This document shows, one piece after another, positions 1-10,509 of a stretch of 64,000 nt of DNA (the stretch's first letter is position 1; each line of letters begins with the position of its first letter). The notes beneath the pieces are model-generated. The model saw only the letters and a program-made list of their open reading frames with translations. It ran no database searches and had not been told where the DNA came from. Origin of the DNA: Orobanche coerulescens (Eukaryota; Streptophyta; Magnoliopsida; Lamiales; Orobanchaceae). The position numbers and the translations under genes were made by a program. The stretch is taken from NCBI GenBank assembly GCA_033398695.1, contig CM065815.1:100468501-100532500 (forward strand). Reading direction: 5' to 3'.

Positions 1-740
1 AGAGGATGGTTATCGACCACCAATGATGAGAAATCACCATCTCCACCAAATTGAAGATGTGAGACTACAGCTGCAAAATCTCACTTCACTTGTGGTTCCG
101 AAAAAGGAGACTGATTTGTAACTAATGCAAGAGATGAGCTAGAAGCATCCGGAGATGGAGTTGCACGAGATTCATTTTCTTTGACTCCATAACCATCGAC
201 CCTTTTGTCCAGATTTAGGAACTCAGGAATCTCAAACCTTTGATCCAAAAACGGGACACGACTAGAAATTAAATCTAAATCAGGCGAGAATTGTTGAACG
301 GAGGGGACGGGTGAATGAATAGATGAAGGTGATGAGAACAGACCACATGAAGATGATAAGTTTGCCATCATTAACACCACCGCGGCGATACACCGTCATC
401 TAACTCAAATCGCACAGAACCAACAACACAAACAAAACACTAAATCCCAAAAAGACCAGAAAATCGCAAACTAGAGCTAAATCCCAAACACAACGAAGCC
501 CAATTAATCGAACCCCAAAACGTTCAAAGAAGAAAATTGCGAACTCAATCGCAAAAATGAATCTGAAATCGCACCGAACAAATATTGATAAAAAATCGAC
601 TATTAATATTGTTAGGAAGTTACTAAAATTCTGAAACACCTTAGTGAAAGCATAATCTCTGGAAGATTAACAAGACTTGGAAAGGAATTGAAGAACGGCC
701 GAGGATGAGGGGAGATAAATCGCCCTTAAATTGCCCATTT
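1..740 (-). mobile_element. L1-type LINE, 5' end (5' UTR and start of ORF1), leaving the window
   Basis: This is the 5' part of a minus-strand non-LTR retrotransposon. Its leader (about 380-735, read on the minus strand) aligns by eye with the leader of the plus-strand L1 that starts near 29950. Both begin with a GGCGATT-type block and share a CCTCGGC stretch followed by a TTCAAT/TTCAAATCC-like block, and both lead into an ORF1 that opens with a Ser-rich CGLFSS peptide. The right edge abuts plus-strand Gypsy pol sequence, so the LINE probably inserted into Gypsy-1. The left edge is uncertain: a plus-strand open frame at about 2-118 may be unrelated sequence. Clade is inferred from the relationship to the 30-kb copy, whose ORF1 is DUF4283-like. 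Confidence 0.6.
81..368 (-). pseudogene. LINE ORF1 N-terminal fragment
   Basis: About 95 codons. I chose the ATG at 366-368 rather than the upstream one at 378-380 because it gives an N-terminus (MANLSSSCGLFSS) that matches the ORF1 start of the L1 at 30546 (MAGSSSTCGLFSS). After about 40 residues the two diverge. This copy has no recognisable domain; plant L1 ORF1 proteins normally carry a DUF4283 RNA-binding-like domain and a zinc knuckle further downstream, which would lie outside the window or be lost. The frame ends at 81-83. It is either truncated or interrupted. Confidence 0.5.
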
Positions 741-741
741 C

Positions 742-1383
742 TCTCTGATATCACTTGTTGGCCACTATCCTTTGAGTGACGAGTTTGTTAATTTAGATAG
801 TGCTAAGAAGGCTGAGTTCGTCAAGAAAATACATGAACAGAAATGCCTAAATATTGAAAGGAGAACTGAACAATATGCCAAGCAAGCCAACAAAGGGTGT
901 CGTAAGGTAACGTTCGAACCAGGGGATTGGGTTTGGCTGCATATGAGAAAAGAAAGATTTCTAGCACAACGACGATCTAAGCTACTCCCGCGAGGAGATG
1001 GTACTTTTCTAGTCCTGGAACACGTCAACGATAATGCCTACAAGCTGGATTTACCAGGTGAGTATAATGTTAGTACTACTTTTAATATGGCTGACTTAAG
1101 CTTTTTTGATGCAGGGGACAAAATGAATTTGAGGACAAATCCTTCTCAAGAGGAAGGCAATGATGAGAAACCGCTGGATTATCCTCCGGACTCAGTTAAA
1201 ATACCCGTTAGTCCAGTCACAAGAGCAAGAGCTAAACAATTCAAGTAATCAATCAACGGACTCATACAAATCATGTGGGATAGAGAATTGGCTAAGAAAC
1301 CAATCGAGTTGGACCCTAAAAGCGACGTGATCGTCAACATCATCAAGATACAGGAAGAGAACGATCCAATTAAGCTCGATTAA
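742..1383 (+). pseudogene. Gypsy-1 pol C-terminal remnant (integrase tail)
   Basis: This is the C-terminal part of a plant Ty3/Gypsy polyprotein after the integrase catalytic core. The open frame to 1248 contains the usual tail motifs: EPGDWVWLHMRKERF, RRSKLLPRGDGTF, NDNAYKLDLPGEYNVS, NMADLSFFDAGD and a terminal VTRARAKQFK. A TAA at 1246-1248 interrupts it, but the same frame continues to a second stop at 1381-1383 with a plausible ending (SINGLIQIMWDREL...). The upstream part of pol is missing because the L1 fragment cuts in at about 740. No chromodomain is visible. Family assignment as Gypsy is firm; the lineage is not. Confidence 0.85.
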
Positions 1384-1999
1384 ATGACATGCATACGTAA
1401 AATCTACATGCATTATACGCAGACGATTATACTCATATCCTACGCAAACGGACCATTGCATTTGAAGATACATTCGGTCCCACCATTTGAAGAGGAAATA
1501 AAGAAGTATTGGCATCTCCATTTCCATATAGTCGTGCACTCCATCATCAAAGTCATGAGTGTGATTAAAGTCTTCTCAAGAGTATCTAGCAAGAAAGATT
1601 TCGGCCCTACCTCTCCATATGACCGTTGCCATCTCCCCCCAAGTCATAGAAGTGTATCTTATTTTTCATGCTTTATTTCCTTTTCAAAGATTGTAATCTT
1701 TATTTCCTTTTTGAATTAGCTGATTTACCACCTATTTAAGAAATTTTTCGTAGGTTGTATTGACCAGATTTTTAATCCATCATAAACATATTGTTTTGCT
1801 TGAGTTTTATCAACTATTATGTTCGGTTTTGTTACTTTACAAGGCAGCCTTCGTTCTTCACTTAAGTGTTGTCTTTTTCACTCTGATTCCATGGTTCTAC
1901 TTACGTATATTTGTCGGGTTCTAGAATCCTTTCTAGAGTTCGCATTTTGCGATTCGTGGGGTTGAGGACCGGTTATCATCCATCAACTTTACGTCCGTT
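1384..1999 (+). other. Gypsy-1 LTR-like sequence (left part)
   Basis: Noncoding sequence follows directly on the pol tail and resembles a plant Gypsy LTR. It has T-rich stretches and a TATTTAAG box near 1731, followed by a leader-like region. It is split at 1999 by the RTE LINE and resumes at 5577. I could not find clear TG...CA ends, so the LTR borders are not set. The small open frames in it are not conserved with anything I recognise. Confidence 0.5.
1982..1999. repeat. 18-bp target-site duplication of the RTE LINE, left copy
   Basis: ATCAACTTTACGTCCGTT occurs here and again at 5559-5576, exactly flanking the LINE. Long, variable-length TSDs are expected of target-primed reverse transcription, and this one sets both ends of the element. 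Confidence 0.95.
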
Positions 2000-2102
2000 A
2001 CAACAACAACAACAACAACAACAACATCTAAGCCTTAGTCCCAAAATGATTTGGGGTCGGCTAACATGAATCAAACTTTGAAACCGTCAATAATCGTTAC
2101 AT

Positions 2103-2273
2103 AAATAACATAAAAGGAAAAAAGAGGGAAAAAGTAGAGAAAAAAGCAAATAAAAAAGAGAATGAATGGAAAAAAGAAAAAAAGAAAAAAAAAGAAAAAA
2201 AGAAAAAAAAAAAAAAAAAAAAGAGAAAAAGATAACATGAAATAAAAGAAAATAGGAATTAAAAAAAAAAAAA
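2103..2273. repeat. A-rich low-complexity tract inside the RTE 3' region
   Basis: About 170 bp made almost only of A with scattered G on the plus strand (runs such as GAAAAAAAG). It separates the RT C-terminus from the conserved RTE 3' end and is probably an expanded homopurine stretch. The small Phe-rich open frames read from the other strand are artefacts of this composition. Confidence 0.8.
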
Positions 2274-4434
2274 TCAGACTCCATCCACCATCCGTATTCT
2301 TTCCCGCCACATTTGCCTCTCCATCGCCATACTTTCTCCAATTCCAAGAAACCGCATATCATTTTCAATCATCTTTATCCAAGTTTTCTTGGGTCTTCCT
2401 CTACCTTTCACAACATTACTTGCTCCCCAACTTTCTAGCCTCCTCACTGGGGCATCAATAGATCTTCTTCTCACATGACCAAACCATCGTAATCGATTCT
2501 CCATCATCTTGTCTTCTATAGACGCAACTCTTACCTTCTCTCTGATCACCTCATTTCTGAGCCGATCCTTTTTTGTATGACCACACATCCATCGTAGCAT
2601 ACGCATCTACGCCACATTCATCTTTTGAACGTGACCTTTGTTTCTGACCCAACACTCGGTGCCATATAACAGTATGAGCCTAATTGCCGTGCGGTAAAAT
2701 TTACCCTTTAATCTATGAGGCATGCCGGATCACATAAAACCCCGTGGCACTCTTCCACTTCAACCACCTGCCTTTATTACATGAGCCACATCGCCATCTA
2801 GCTCTCCATCCTTTTGGATAATAGATCCAAGATACCGAAAGAAAGTGGATCCATGAACAACTTTCCCATCAAATGTGATCATCCCCGCCTCTCTATCACT
2901 TTCGCTAAACCTACACTCCATATATTGGTCTTATACACTCGGCCTAAAGCCTCGAGCTTCCAAAGTATCCCTCCAAAGTTCCAATTTACATTTGCACTCC
3001 AACCTTCGTTTCATCAATCAACACAATATCATCTGCGAACATCATACACCACGGAACGTCATTTTGAATTTCTCTTGTCAATTCGTCCATGACTATGGCA
3101 AAGAGAAAAGGACTAAGAGCATCTCCTTGATGCACCCCAATCGTAATAGGGAATTCTTCTGTCCTCCCAACATTAGTACGTACACTTGTACTAGCTCCCT
3201 CATACATGTCCTTTATAATGTCAATATATTTCCGCGATACACCCTTCTTTGCTAAGGCCCACCAAAGTACTTCTCTTGGTACTTTATCATATGCCTTCTC
3301 TAAATCAATAAAAACCATATGCAGATCTTTCTTTTTATCTCGATAATGTTCCATCAAGCTATAGGATAAGATAAATTGCTTCCATGGTCGATCTTCCAGG
3401 CATAAATCAGCCCGATTTTACATTATCTTCACACATTTCTGATCCTTTGTTCAATCACTCGTTCCCACAACTTCATGGTATGACTCATTAGTTTAATTCG
3501 CGATAATTAGAACAATCTTGAACATCACCTTTGTTCTTATACAAAGGGACAAGAATACTTTTCCTCCATGCCGTGGCATCTTATTGCTTCTCCAAATCTT
3601 ATTGAAAAGCATAGTTACCCATTCGATCCCTCTCTCCCCCAAACACCTCCAAACTTCAATAGGTATACCATCTGGTCCTTCTGCTTTCTTTGACCCCATC
3701 TTCTTCATTGCAATTGTCACTTCACCCTTTTGGATTCTTCTCTTAAACTCTCGGTTAACCATACTTGAGGGGATGTTTAAATTCCCAATATCTTGTTCTT
3801 GATGGCCATTGAATAGGGTATCAAAGTATGACCTCCATCTCTCTTTTATCTCTTTATCTTGAACAAAAACTTTTTGGTCATTATCTTTACACATTTAACT
3901 TTTCCAATATCTCGCGTCTTCTTCTCTCTCATTCGAGCAAGTTTATAGATATCTTTTTCCCCTTCTTTAGTATCTAATCTTGCATATAATTCTTGATTGA
4001 CCTTTGATCGGGCATTTCGCACTGCCTTTTTAGCTTCGTCGAGCTTTCTTGTACGTCTCATAATTCGCATCGCTCGAGCATTTACCCAGGACCTTATAAC
4101 ATTCACGTTTGGTCTTTATCGCTTGCTTAACTTCATCATTCCACCAAGATGTGTCCTTACTTGATGGTCTGTTTCCTTTAGATTCTCCTAGGACTTCTTT
4201 TGCAACTTCCTTTATGTTGTGTTCCAACAAGTTCCACATCGAATCTATATCCATCTCCGTGCAATCAGACCAAATACCACTATCAGCAATCTTAGCCACA
4301 AAAGTATGTCGACTCTCCCCTTGGAGCTTCCACCACTTAATTCGAGGGTCAACTTGTGGTCTTCTCTTTCTTAAGTGCCTCTTACCTCGAAAGTCAAGCA
4401 CCACAACCCTATCTTTGTGTTGCGGCACTCTCAT
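2274..4434 (-). pseudogene. RTE LINE reverse transcriptase, broken by frameshifts
   Basis: The RT lies in at least five open pieces on the minus strand (4030-4434, 3846-4106, 3493-3894, 2986-3357, 2274-2606). Piece three holds the GPDGIPIEVW motif. Piece four holds [11 protein letters not shown] (motif A), [20 protein letters not shown] (motif B) and FADDIVLI (the F/YxDD active site). The last piece has the C-terminal region typical of plant RTE-like RTs ([20 protein letters not shown]). Frameshifts separate the pieces and a short section near 2607-2985 is poorly conserved. Together with the endonuclease this would have been one polyprotein. Confidence 0.88.
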
Positions 4435-4576
4435 AAGGTATTACCTTGCAATTAGTAAAACTTTTCCTCCAAACATTCCTTACTAAAAAGAAATCAATCG
4501 ACTTGCATTACCTCCGTTTCTATATGTCACCAAATGAGAGTCCCTTTTCTCGAACCAAGTGTTCATAATACCCAAG

Positions 4577-5449
4577 TCATGAGCTAATGCGAAATCGATA
4601 TATCATTTCTGCTTCATTCCTGTCCCCAAAACCAAAGCCACCATGAATGCTCTCAAAGCCATCTCTGCTAACACCGACATGCCCATTGAGGTCACCACCA
4701 ATGATCAATTTCTCACCCATAGGAATTCGTTCGACAACCTCTTCCAAATCTTCCCAAAATTCTTGTTTGATCGATGCATCCAATCCTACTTGTGGTGCAT
4801 AAGCACTTATGATAGTTAGAAACTCATCCCCTATCACAAGCTTAATACTCATTATTCTATCGCTCTTTCTTGACACTTCCACCACATCATCAATGAATTC
4901 TTTATCAATGACGATACCCACTCCATTTCTACTTCTATCCTTTCCAGAGTACCAAAGCTTGTAACCCCAAGGAGCTAACACTCTTGCCTTCTCGCCAACC
5001 CACTTAGTCTCTTGTAGACACATTATGTGAATTCTCCTCCTTTTCATAACCTCCCCCATTCGCTGATCTCCCGTCAAAGAGCCAACGTTCCAAGTTCCAA
5101 ACCGCACCTTACTACCCTTACTAGCCGCAAGAACTAACTTCTCTGTCTGTCCCCGTCCACGCTGCAAGGATTCTTGCACATTTGACACCACACCCATACT
5201 TCGAGGTGGCGCGCCGCTTCCGGGCGACGACCTAGCAACCCTTGCATATTTTCCACTACACCTGGGCCTATGAAGTGTAGCGCATCCTTGCTCATTTGAC
5301 ACCACCCTCAGATGTAAAGGTGGCGCGCCGCTTCTGGGCGACGACCTAGCAACCCTCGCATACTTATCACTGCACCCGGGCCTATGAAATGCAGCGCGTC
5401 GCTTCTGAGGAGACGCCCCAACGATTTTCAATGTTTGATTCATGTCCAT
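4577..5449 (-). CDS. RTE LINE endonuclease domain (5' part of the single ORF)
   Basis: 290 codons open. Residues 1 to about 110 are a low-similarity N-terminus holding a 38-residue tandem duplication (units rich in YARVARSSP and SGAPP). The remainder is an exonuclease-endonuclease-phosphatase fold: TWNVGSLTG near the start, MCLQETKW with the catalytic Glu, NGVGIVID, IISAYAPQVG, and GGDLNGHVG followed by DRNEAEM. This enzyme nicks target DNA to prime reverse transcription. The frame is lost shortly after EAEM, where a shift leads into the RT frames below 4434. The start choice is uncertain because the ORF simply opens upstream of the duplication. Confidence 0.88.
   Translation of the reverse strand: MDMNQTLKIVGASPQKRRAAFHRPGCSDKYARVARSSPRSGAPPLHLRVVSNEQGCATLHRPRCSGKYARVARSSPGSGAPPRSMGVVSNVQESLQRGRGQTEKLVLAASKGSKVRFGTWNVGSLTGDQRMGEVMKRRRIHIMCLQETKWVGEKARVLAPWGYKLWYSGKDRSRNGVGIVIDKEFIDDVVEVSRKSDRIMSIKLVIGDEFLTIISAYAPQVGLDASIKQEFWEDLEEVVERIPMGEKLIIGGDLNGHVGVSRDGFESIHGGFGFGDRNEAEMIYRFRISS
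5175..5400 (-). repeat. 114-bp tandem duplication in the RTE N-terminus
   Basis: Two copies of a roughly 114-bp unit, phased by GGTGGCGCGCCGCTT at 5205 and 5319. The unit is a multiple of three, so the endonuclease frame reads through and gains a second 38-residue repeat. Each unit contains the palindrome GGCGCGCC. Confidence 0.8.
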
Positions 5450-5558
5450 GGAATGTGACGAGTTTTACGCTGGCTGCCACTAACCTACCGCAACCCTCCT
5501 CTTTTATCCGGGCTTGGGACCGGCAATGGATGTCAAGAAGACACCCACAGGCAGAGTT

Positions 5559-5576
5559 ATCAACTTTACGTCCGTT
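5559..5576. repeat. 18-bp target-site duplication of the RTE LINE, right copy
   Basis: Identical to 1982-1999. The interrupted sequence resumes at 5577 with GTTGCGTTTTATTTCAG. Confidence 0.95.
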
Positions 5577-5639
5577 GTTGCGTTTTATTTCAGCTCGTTA
5601 CAGATTAACCCACGCTTCCGCACTCGTGATCGACTTATT

Positions 5640-6283
5640 CCAAAGAGGATCATATCATTACGAATGGTCCCCACGCCCTAGCGATGAGTTTAAAGTAAAT
5701 GAACTGCCAAAGTTTGTTGGTGGTACGGACCCTGAAGTCTACATGGAGTGGGAACACCGTATGTTCAATTTTAAAGACCTCAACGATGAGAAATGCTGCA
5801 AGTATGCTATTATGAGGTTGGGTAGGGGCACTTCTCTTTGGTTCGAGGGGGTGAAAACGCAACGATCTCGTGCAAAAGGTATGTGCCTATGTCGCATAAA
5901 TTGACCTTGTATCGTAAGATTGTTGATTTTATGCAAGGGAAGTTTGGTGTTAGTGAGTATATCAATGAGTTTGAAAATTTTGACTTTGATGGGTGAAATA
6001 GAGAAGAATCAGGAGCAAAAGATGTCGCGGGTTTTGCATGGATTGAATTGTAACATAGCTAATTCTGTTGAGTTGTACCCATATGCTGATTTTGATATAT
6101 TGTGTGTATTGTGCTAGAAAATTGAGGCTCAAAACAAACCGAAGCTTGGGAGGTCGAACACGGAGTATAGCAGGTCTAGTGGGTGGTCTAAACTGAAGCC
6201 CCAAGTAGCAGCCCTAATATGACAGTCAAAACCGTGCAAGCATCGGCTCCTAGCACGACTCCTAAAACTCCCAACGTGACTAG
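5640..6283 (+). pseudogene. Gypsy-2 gag capsid region (broken)
   Basis: The frame to 5904 contains DEFKVNELPKFVGGTDPEVYMEWEHRMFNFKDL and CKYAIMRLGRGTSLWFEGVK, a plant retrotransposon gag capsid (Retrotrans_gag-like). The same segment appears in Gypsy-3 (minus, about 10974-11290) and Gypsy-A (from about 42229). After 5904 the protein continues only in fragments (for example KPKLGRSNTEYSRSSG near 6140). The zinc knuckle that should follow lies beyond the nested element at about 12390. Confidence 0.8.
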
Positions 6284-6288
6284 AGAGA
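6284..6288. repeat. TSD AGAGA of Gypsy-3, left copy
   Basis: AGAGA directly precedes the LTR start TGATAC. The second copy at 12376-12380 follows the other LTR end. Confidence 0.9.
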
Positions 6289-7203
6289 TGATACAAATTA
6301 GCGTTCGTATGTTAACGTAATTCGCATGCAACGCAATGGAAGTGTATCTTATGTATTTTTGGGTGTGAGTAATTATTTGATGTAAAGAATGCAATGTAAA
6401 AATCATACGTAAGTAGGGCAATTCGGCCGAAAAAAATTAAGCACAAGATTTTTATCGAATTAGACCTATAACTCGATAAAGTGATTTCTTCCCAAGACCT
6501 ATTGAGAATCGATCGGATTAAAACTCGAAAATGCGTCGAATAATAATCAAAGTTTCGTAGGAACTCGTCCAACAATTAATACAAGAGTATTAAATTTTTA
6601 GTTCTTCCCAGATGAATCTTACATGCCGAAAAACTCCAATTTAAATAGGAGTTACACAATCTTGAAAAGGAAAACAAGAAGATTACAATCCAAAGTGTAT
6701 CAAATAAACTACTAGAAAAAGAAAACTATTCTCATGCCAAAGGGGGTGTTCGGCCGAATTTGGTGAGAGGTCTTTTTGACAAATCTTTGGGATGTTGGTG
6801 ACAAATCTTTGACAAATCTTGGTGAAGAAAATCTTCACTTCATGAGGGGGGATCGGCCGAATTTTGTTGTTGGTGAGGGATGAAGATTTTCTTTGACAAA
6901 TCTTTGACAAATCATTGGGATGTTGGTGAGGATGGGGCGGCTGAATTGTGTGAATTTGGTTGTAGGGAATCTTGGCATGATCTTTGAAAAATCGGCCGCA
7001 CATGTGTGAATTTGGACTGATTAGTATGCATGGTGCATACTATGTACGCATGTCGACACGTCTAAGTTATTCCGAGTCCGGTCACCAAAGTTACTCCAAG
7101 TTTCGTATCTATTTTCTCATCTAAGTATGTAAGTGTATGTTCAAGGTGCTTTACGTCGATTCTTAATTCGTCTTATTCACTTGGAATAATCGATTTCGTA
7201 TCA
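6289..7203 (-). repeat. Gypsy-3 3' LTR (915 bp)
   Basis: Ends TGATACAAATT...TTTCGTATCA on the plus strand. The minus-strand view contains several CGGCCG palindromes inside TTCGGCCGAA or close variants (near 6424, 6752, 6852 and 6991) and repeats of AAAGATTTGTC. A TATTTAAA box read on the minus strand lies near 6640. The sequence AATTCGGCCGAA recurs in the partner LTR at about 11583. Confidence 0.9.
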
Positions 7204-8645
7204 TTCCATCCTTCTTTAAAAGGAATTGTCCTCAATTCCGCAATCCCATCGTCGTTGAGGTATGGAGATAGATCACCTATGTTAAAAGTAGCATGTACTC
7301 CATAATCTCCCGAAAGTTCCACTTTATACGCGTTATCGTTTATTTTAGCAACTACTTTGAAAGGACCCTCGACTCGCGGCATTAGTTTATTCTTGCGTTT
7401 CCCCGGAAATCGTTCTTTTCTTAAATGTACCCAAACCAAGTCGCCAATTTCAAATAGTATGGGTTTTCGTTGTTTGTTAGACTTACGTTTGTAAGCCTCG
7501 TTAACTTCCTTGATCCGATTACGTATTTGATCATGTAGCTTCATCATGGACTTAAGCTTTGACTCCGCGTCTTTGTGAACTAATTCATCGCTCGGCAATG
7601 GAATTAAATCTAACGGCATATACGGATTCAAACCATGAACGACTTCAAAAGGTGAGTGAGCCGTGGCATGCATAGGGGATCGGTTGTAGGCAAATTCCGT
7701 ATGTGCAAGTTTTAGATCCCAATCCTTCTGCGTTTTGCTGATGAGGCCACGTAGTAAAGTCCCCAAAGTTCGATTTGTTACCTCGGTTTGTCCGTCCATT
7801 TGAGGATGATGTGAAGTACTAAATAAGAGTTTGGTCCCCACTTTTCTCCATAATGTGTTCCAAAAGTAGCTAAGGAACTTGGAACCTCGATCCGAAACAA
7901 TGGTCTTCGGTATTCCATGCAAACGAACTAATTCTCGGAAATATAAGTCCGCTACTTTACTTGCATCATCAGTTTTATGACATGCGACAAAATGAGCCAT
8001 CTTTGAGAAATGATCAACGATAACCATAATATCATCCTTACCTCGTTGAGTACATGGTAAAACAACGATAAAATCCATCGAAACATCCTCCCATGGCCTT
8101 TCCGGAATCAGTAAAGGCATATACAAACCGGGTTTGAATGAGCTTTTTGCCATATGACACGTCACGCATTTACTAATGACATCATTAATGTCCCCTTGCA
8201 TTTTGGGCCAATCAAAATATTCCTTAAGCACTTCCACGGTTTTAGCCGTGCCAAAGTGTCCGGCTAAGCCTCCTGCGTGAGCTTCACGAATCAATAGTTC
8301 TCGAACCGCATGTTTGGGCAAGCAAAGTTGATTCCCCTTAAAGAGAAATCCGCCTTGTATCATAAATTCTTCGAACGGACCAGATTTGCATAGGATAAAG
8401 GTCTCCCCGAAATCAGCATCGCCAATATAATAATCTTTCAACATCTCAAATCCAAGTAAATGAACATCAAGTGTAGAGAGTAAAACATATCGCCTAGATA
8501 ACACATCCTCCACCACGTGGCTTTTACCGTCCTTATACTTTGATGAAAAGTGGAATGATTGTAAGAACTCTACCCACTTAGCATGCCATGGATTTAATTT
8601 TTGCTGCCCGTTAATATATTTTAGCGATTTGTGGTCCGAGTGCAA
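7204..8645 (-). pseudogene. Gypsy-3 RNase H end and integrase
   Basis: A long open frame of about 490 codons that runs into the LTR (its stop is at 7173). It starts in the RNase H tail ([16 protein letters not shown]), then shows the H2C2 zinc motif (HAGGLAGHFG ... CVTCHMAKSSF), the integrase core with the DDE residues (VSMDFIVVLP, then IVSDRGSKF, then QTEVTNRTLG), and the C-terminal GDLVWVHLRKERFPGKRKNKLMPRVEGPF block. It ends with LRTIPFKEGWND and has no chromodomain. This portion looks intact; its pseudogene status comes from the breaks upstream in pol. Confidence 0.88.
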
Positions 8646-9172
8646 AATAAAATGCTTCGGACGAAGATAGTGACTCCAAGATCAAGAGCTCTCACAATGG
8701 CATAGAACTCCTTGTCATAAGTGCAATAATTTATCCGAGCACTACTCAATTTCTCCGAAAAATAAACAATAGATCGCTTGCGTTGAGTAAGAACCGCTCC
8801 AATGCCAACTCCGCTAGCATCGCACTCCACTTCGAAAGGTTGTGTAAAATCGGGTAATGACAAAATAGGTGCCTCACATAACTTTGCCTTCAATTTTTCA
8901 AATGCTCCTTGGGCAGCCCTGTTCCATACAAACGGACCCTTCTTCAAACATTCCATTATTGGACTCGAAATTTTGCTAAAATCTCGAATAAACCTCCGAT
9001 AAAATAAAGCAAGGCCGTGAAATGACCTAACTTTTATCACGGTTTTAGGAGTAGGCCAAGCCTTAATCGCTTCGATCTTATTTTTTTCAACCGATACTCC
9101 AGCCTTCGAAACAACGTAGCCAAGAAAAATTATACTCTCGACGAGTAATGTGCACTTTTCTTTTTTTTTCAT
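8621..9172 (-). pseudogene. Gypsy-3 RT thumb, connection and RNase H
   Basis: About 183 codons. It holds the RT end ([35 protein letters not shown]), then the RNase H start ([17 protein letters not shown], with the first catalytic Asp) and [13 protein letters not shown] with the catalytic Glu. It overlaps the next frame at 8621-8645, so a single-base shift separates the HSDHKS part. Upstream, a shift in the poly-A/T stretch near 9160-9175 separates it from the YLDD frame. Confidence 0.85.
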
Positions 9173-9566
9173 AGAGTTTTTGGGCTCTAAGAGTCTCGAA
9201 TACTTGTCGCAAGTGTCCGAATTGTTCTTCCAACGACAGACTATACACCAAAATGTCGTCTAAATACACGACTACAAATCGCCCCAAAAATGGTTTGAGT
9301 ACCTCGTTCATCAAACGCATGAAAGTACTCAGAGCATTAGTAAGACCAAACTGCATGACGGTCCATTCATACAACTTGTGTTTAGTTTTGAAAGCCGTTT
9401 TCCACTCATCTCCTTCTCGCATACGAATTTGGTGATAACCACTCCGCAAATCGACTTTTGAAAAGATAACGGACCCGTGTAGTTCGTCCAACATGTCATC
9501 AAGTCTTGGAATTAGGAATCGATACTTGATTGTTATGTTATTCACAGCTCGACTATCAATACACAT
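9087..9566 (-). pseudogene. Gypsy-3 reverse transcriptase palm
   Basis: Contains [28 protein letters not shown], the motif A segment [15 protein letters not shown] with its catalytic Asp, [19 protein letters not shown] and the active site [12 protein letters not shown]. The preceding frame ends KKDRSW then TGA, so a Trp codon has become a stop just before MCIDSRA. The active-site residues are present, unlike in Gypsy-2, where the motif A Asp is replaced. Confidence 0.88.
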
Positions 9567-10505
9567 TCACCAAGATCTGTCTTTCTTGGGAACAAGCAAA
9601 ACCGGGACCGCACAAGGACTTAGACTTTCTCGAACATATCCGTGGATCATTAACTCCTCGATTTGTTTTTGTAGTTCCTTTGTTTCTTCGGGATTACACC
9701 TATAGGCGGCCTTGTTAGGGAGAGATGCACCCGGTATGAGATCAATTTGATGTTCAATCCCACAAATAGGTGGCAAACCCGACGGCAACTCTTCGGGAAA
9801 AACATCCTCAAATTCATGTAATAAAGCGTCAATCCTTCCTTCGTTTCGCATAACCATGTTATAGTTTCGTGTTTCCTTCAATATTAACAAGTACACACAC
9901 TCACCATCATCAATAGCATGTTCCATTTCTCGCTCGCTAGCAAACATGGTAAGTTTCGATTTTTCAACCCGATTAGAGCTCATAGAACGAATAGCTTGTG
10001 GTGACATCGGTTTGAGCACAATTTTTTTGCCCTTATCCCGTAATTCATATTCATTGCTTCTTCCTCGATGTAAAACATCCCTATCAAACATCCATGGACA
10101 CCCCAAAAGTACATGGCATATTTCTATCGGGAGTACATCACATAACACGTTGTCATCATACGAACCCATGGTTAATCCGATCCTCACTTGTTTTGACACC
10201 TTTATTTTACTCCCATCATCGAGCCAATGTAAAGAGTATGATTTTGGATGAGTCGTAGTGGTCAGCCCGAGTTTAGTCACCATCTCACTCGAAGCTACAT
10301 TGGTGCAACTTCCTCCATCAATGATCAAACTACACCATTTGTTCCCGACTTGACATTTCGTGTGAAATATTTGATCCCATTGTTCCGAATCATTCGAAAC
10401 GGTTTTGGCTTGTAAAGTACGAAGAACCAAAGTTGTATCATAGTTTGGAGCATCGTAAGTCACATTCTTCTTATTCTTCTTCCACGTTGAAATTAAACAC
10501 ATCAC
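9567..10505 (-). pseudogene. Gypsy-3 protease and RT fingers
   Basis: 312 codons. An aspartic protease motif LIIDGGSCTNVASSEM lies near residues 62-77 (IDGGS in place of the usual DTG/DSG, as in all elements of this clade in the window). It is followed by a linker (KPMSPQAIRSMSS, FASEREMEHAIDDGE), the region before RT (FEDVFPEELPSGLPP, HQIDLIPGASLPNKAAYR) and the RT fingers (PEETKELQKQIEELMIHGYVRESLSPCAVPVLLVPKKD). The protein should continue into the palm at 9566 but is stopped. Confidence 0.85.
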
Positions 10506-10509
10506 CTAG

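Larger units (their letters stand above)
2000..5558 (-). mobile_element. RTE-clade LINE, nearly full length
   Basis: A minus-strand non-LTR retrotransposon of about 3.56 kb bounded by the 18-bp TSD. In element orientation it has a 5' leader (about 5450-5558), an apurinic-type endonuclease, a reverse transcriptase and a 3' end of GTTG repeats. The conserved block before that tail (GCCGACCCCAAATCATTTTG on the minus strand, near 2042-2065) followed by TTG repeats (2001-2024) is the known hallmark of plant RTE elements. The endonuclease frame is intact but the RT is broken by frameshifts, so this copy is not autonomous. It interrupts the Gypsy-1 LTR-like sequence. Confidence 0.93.

Noticed and set aside
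2..118. Plus-strand 38-codon frame (RLQLQNLTSLV) at the window start
   Set aside because: It could be part of a Gypsy gag, but it is too short and overlaps the minus-strand LINE ORF1; I cannot decide from this window.
2071..2368. Phe-rich small proteins on the minus strand
   Set aside because: Artefact of the A-rich tract in the RTE 3' region.
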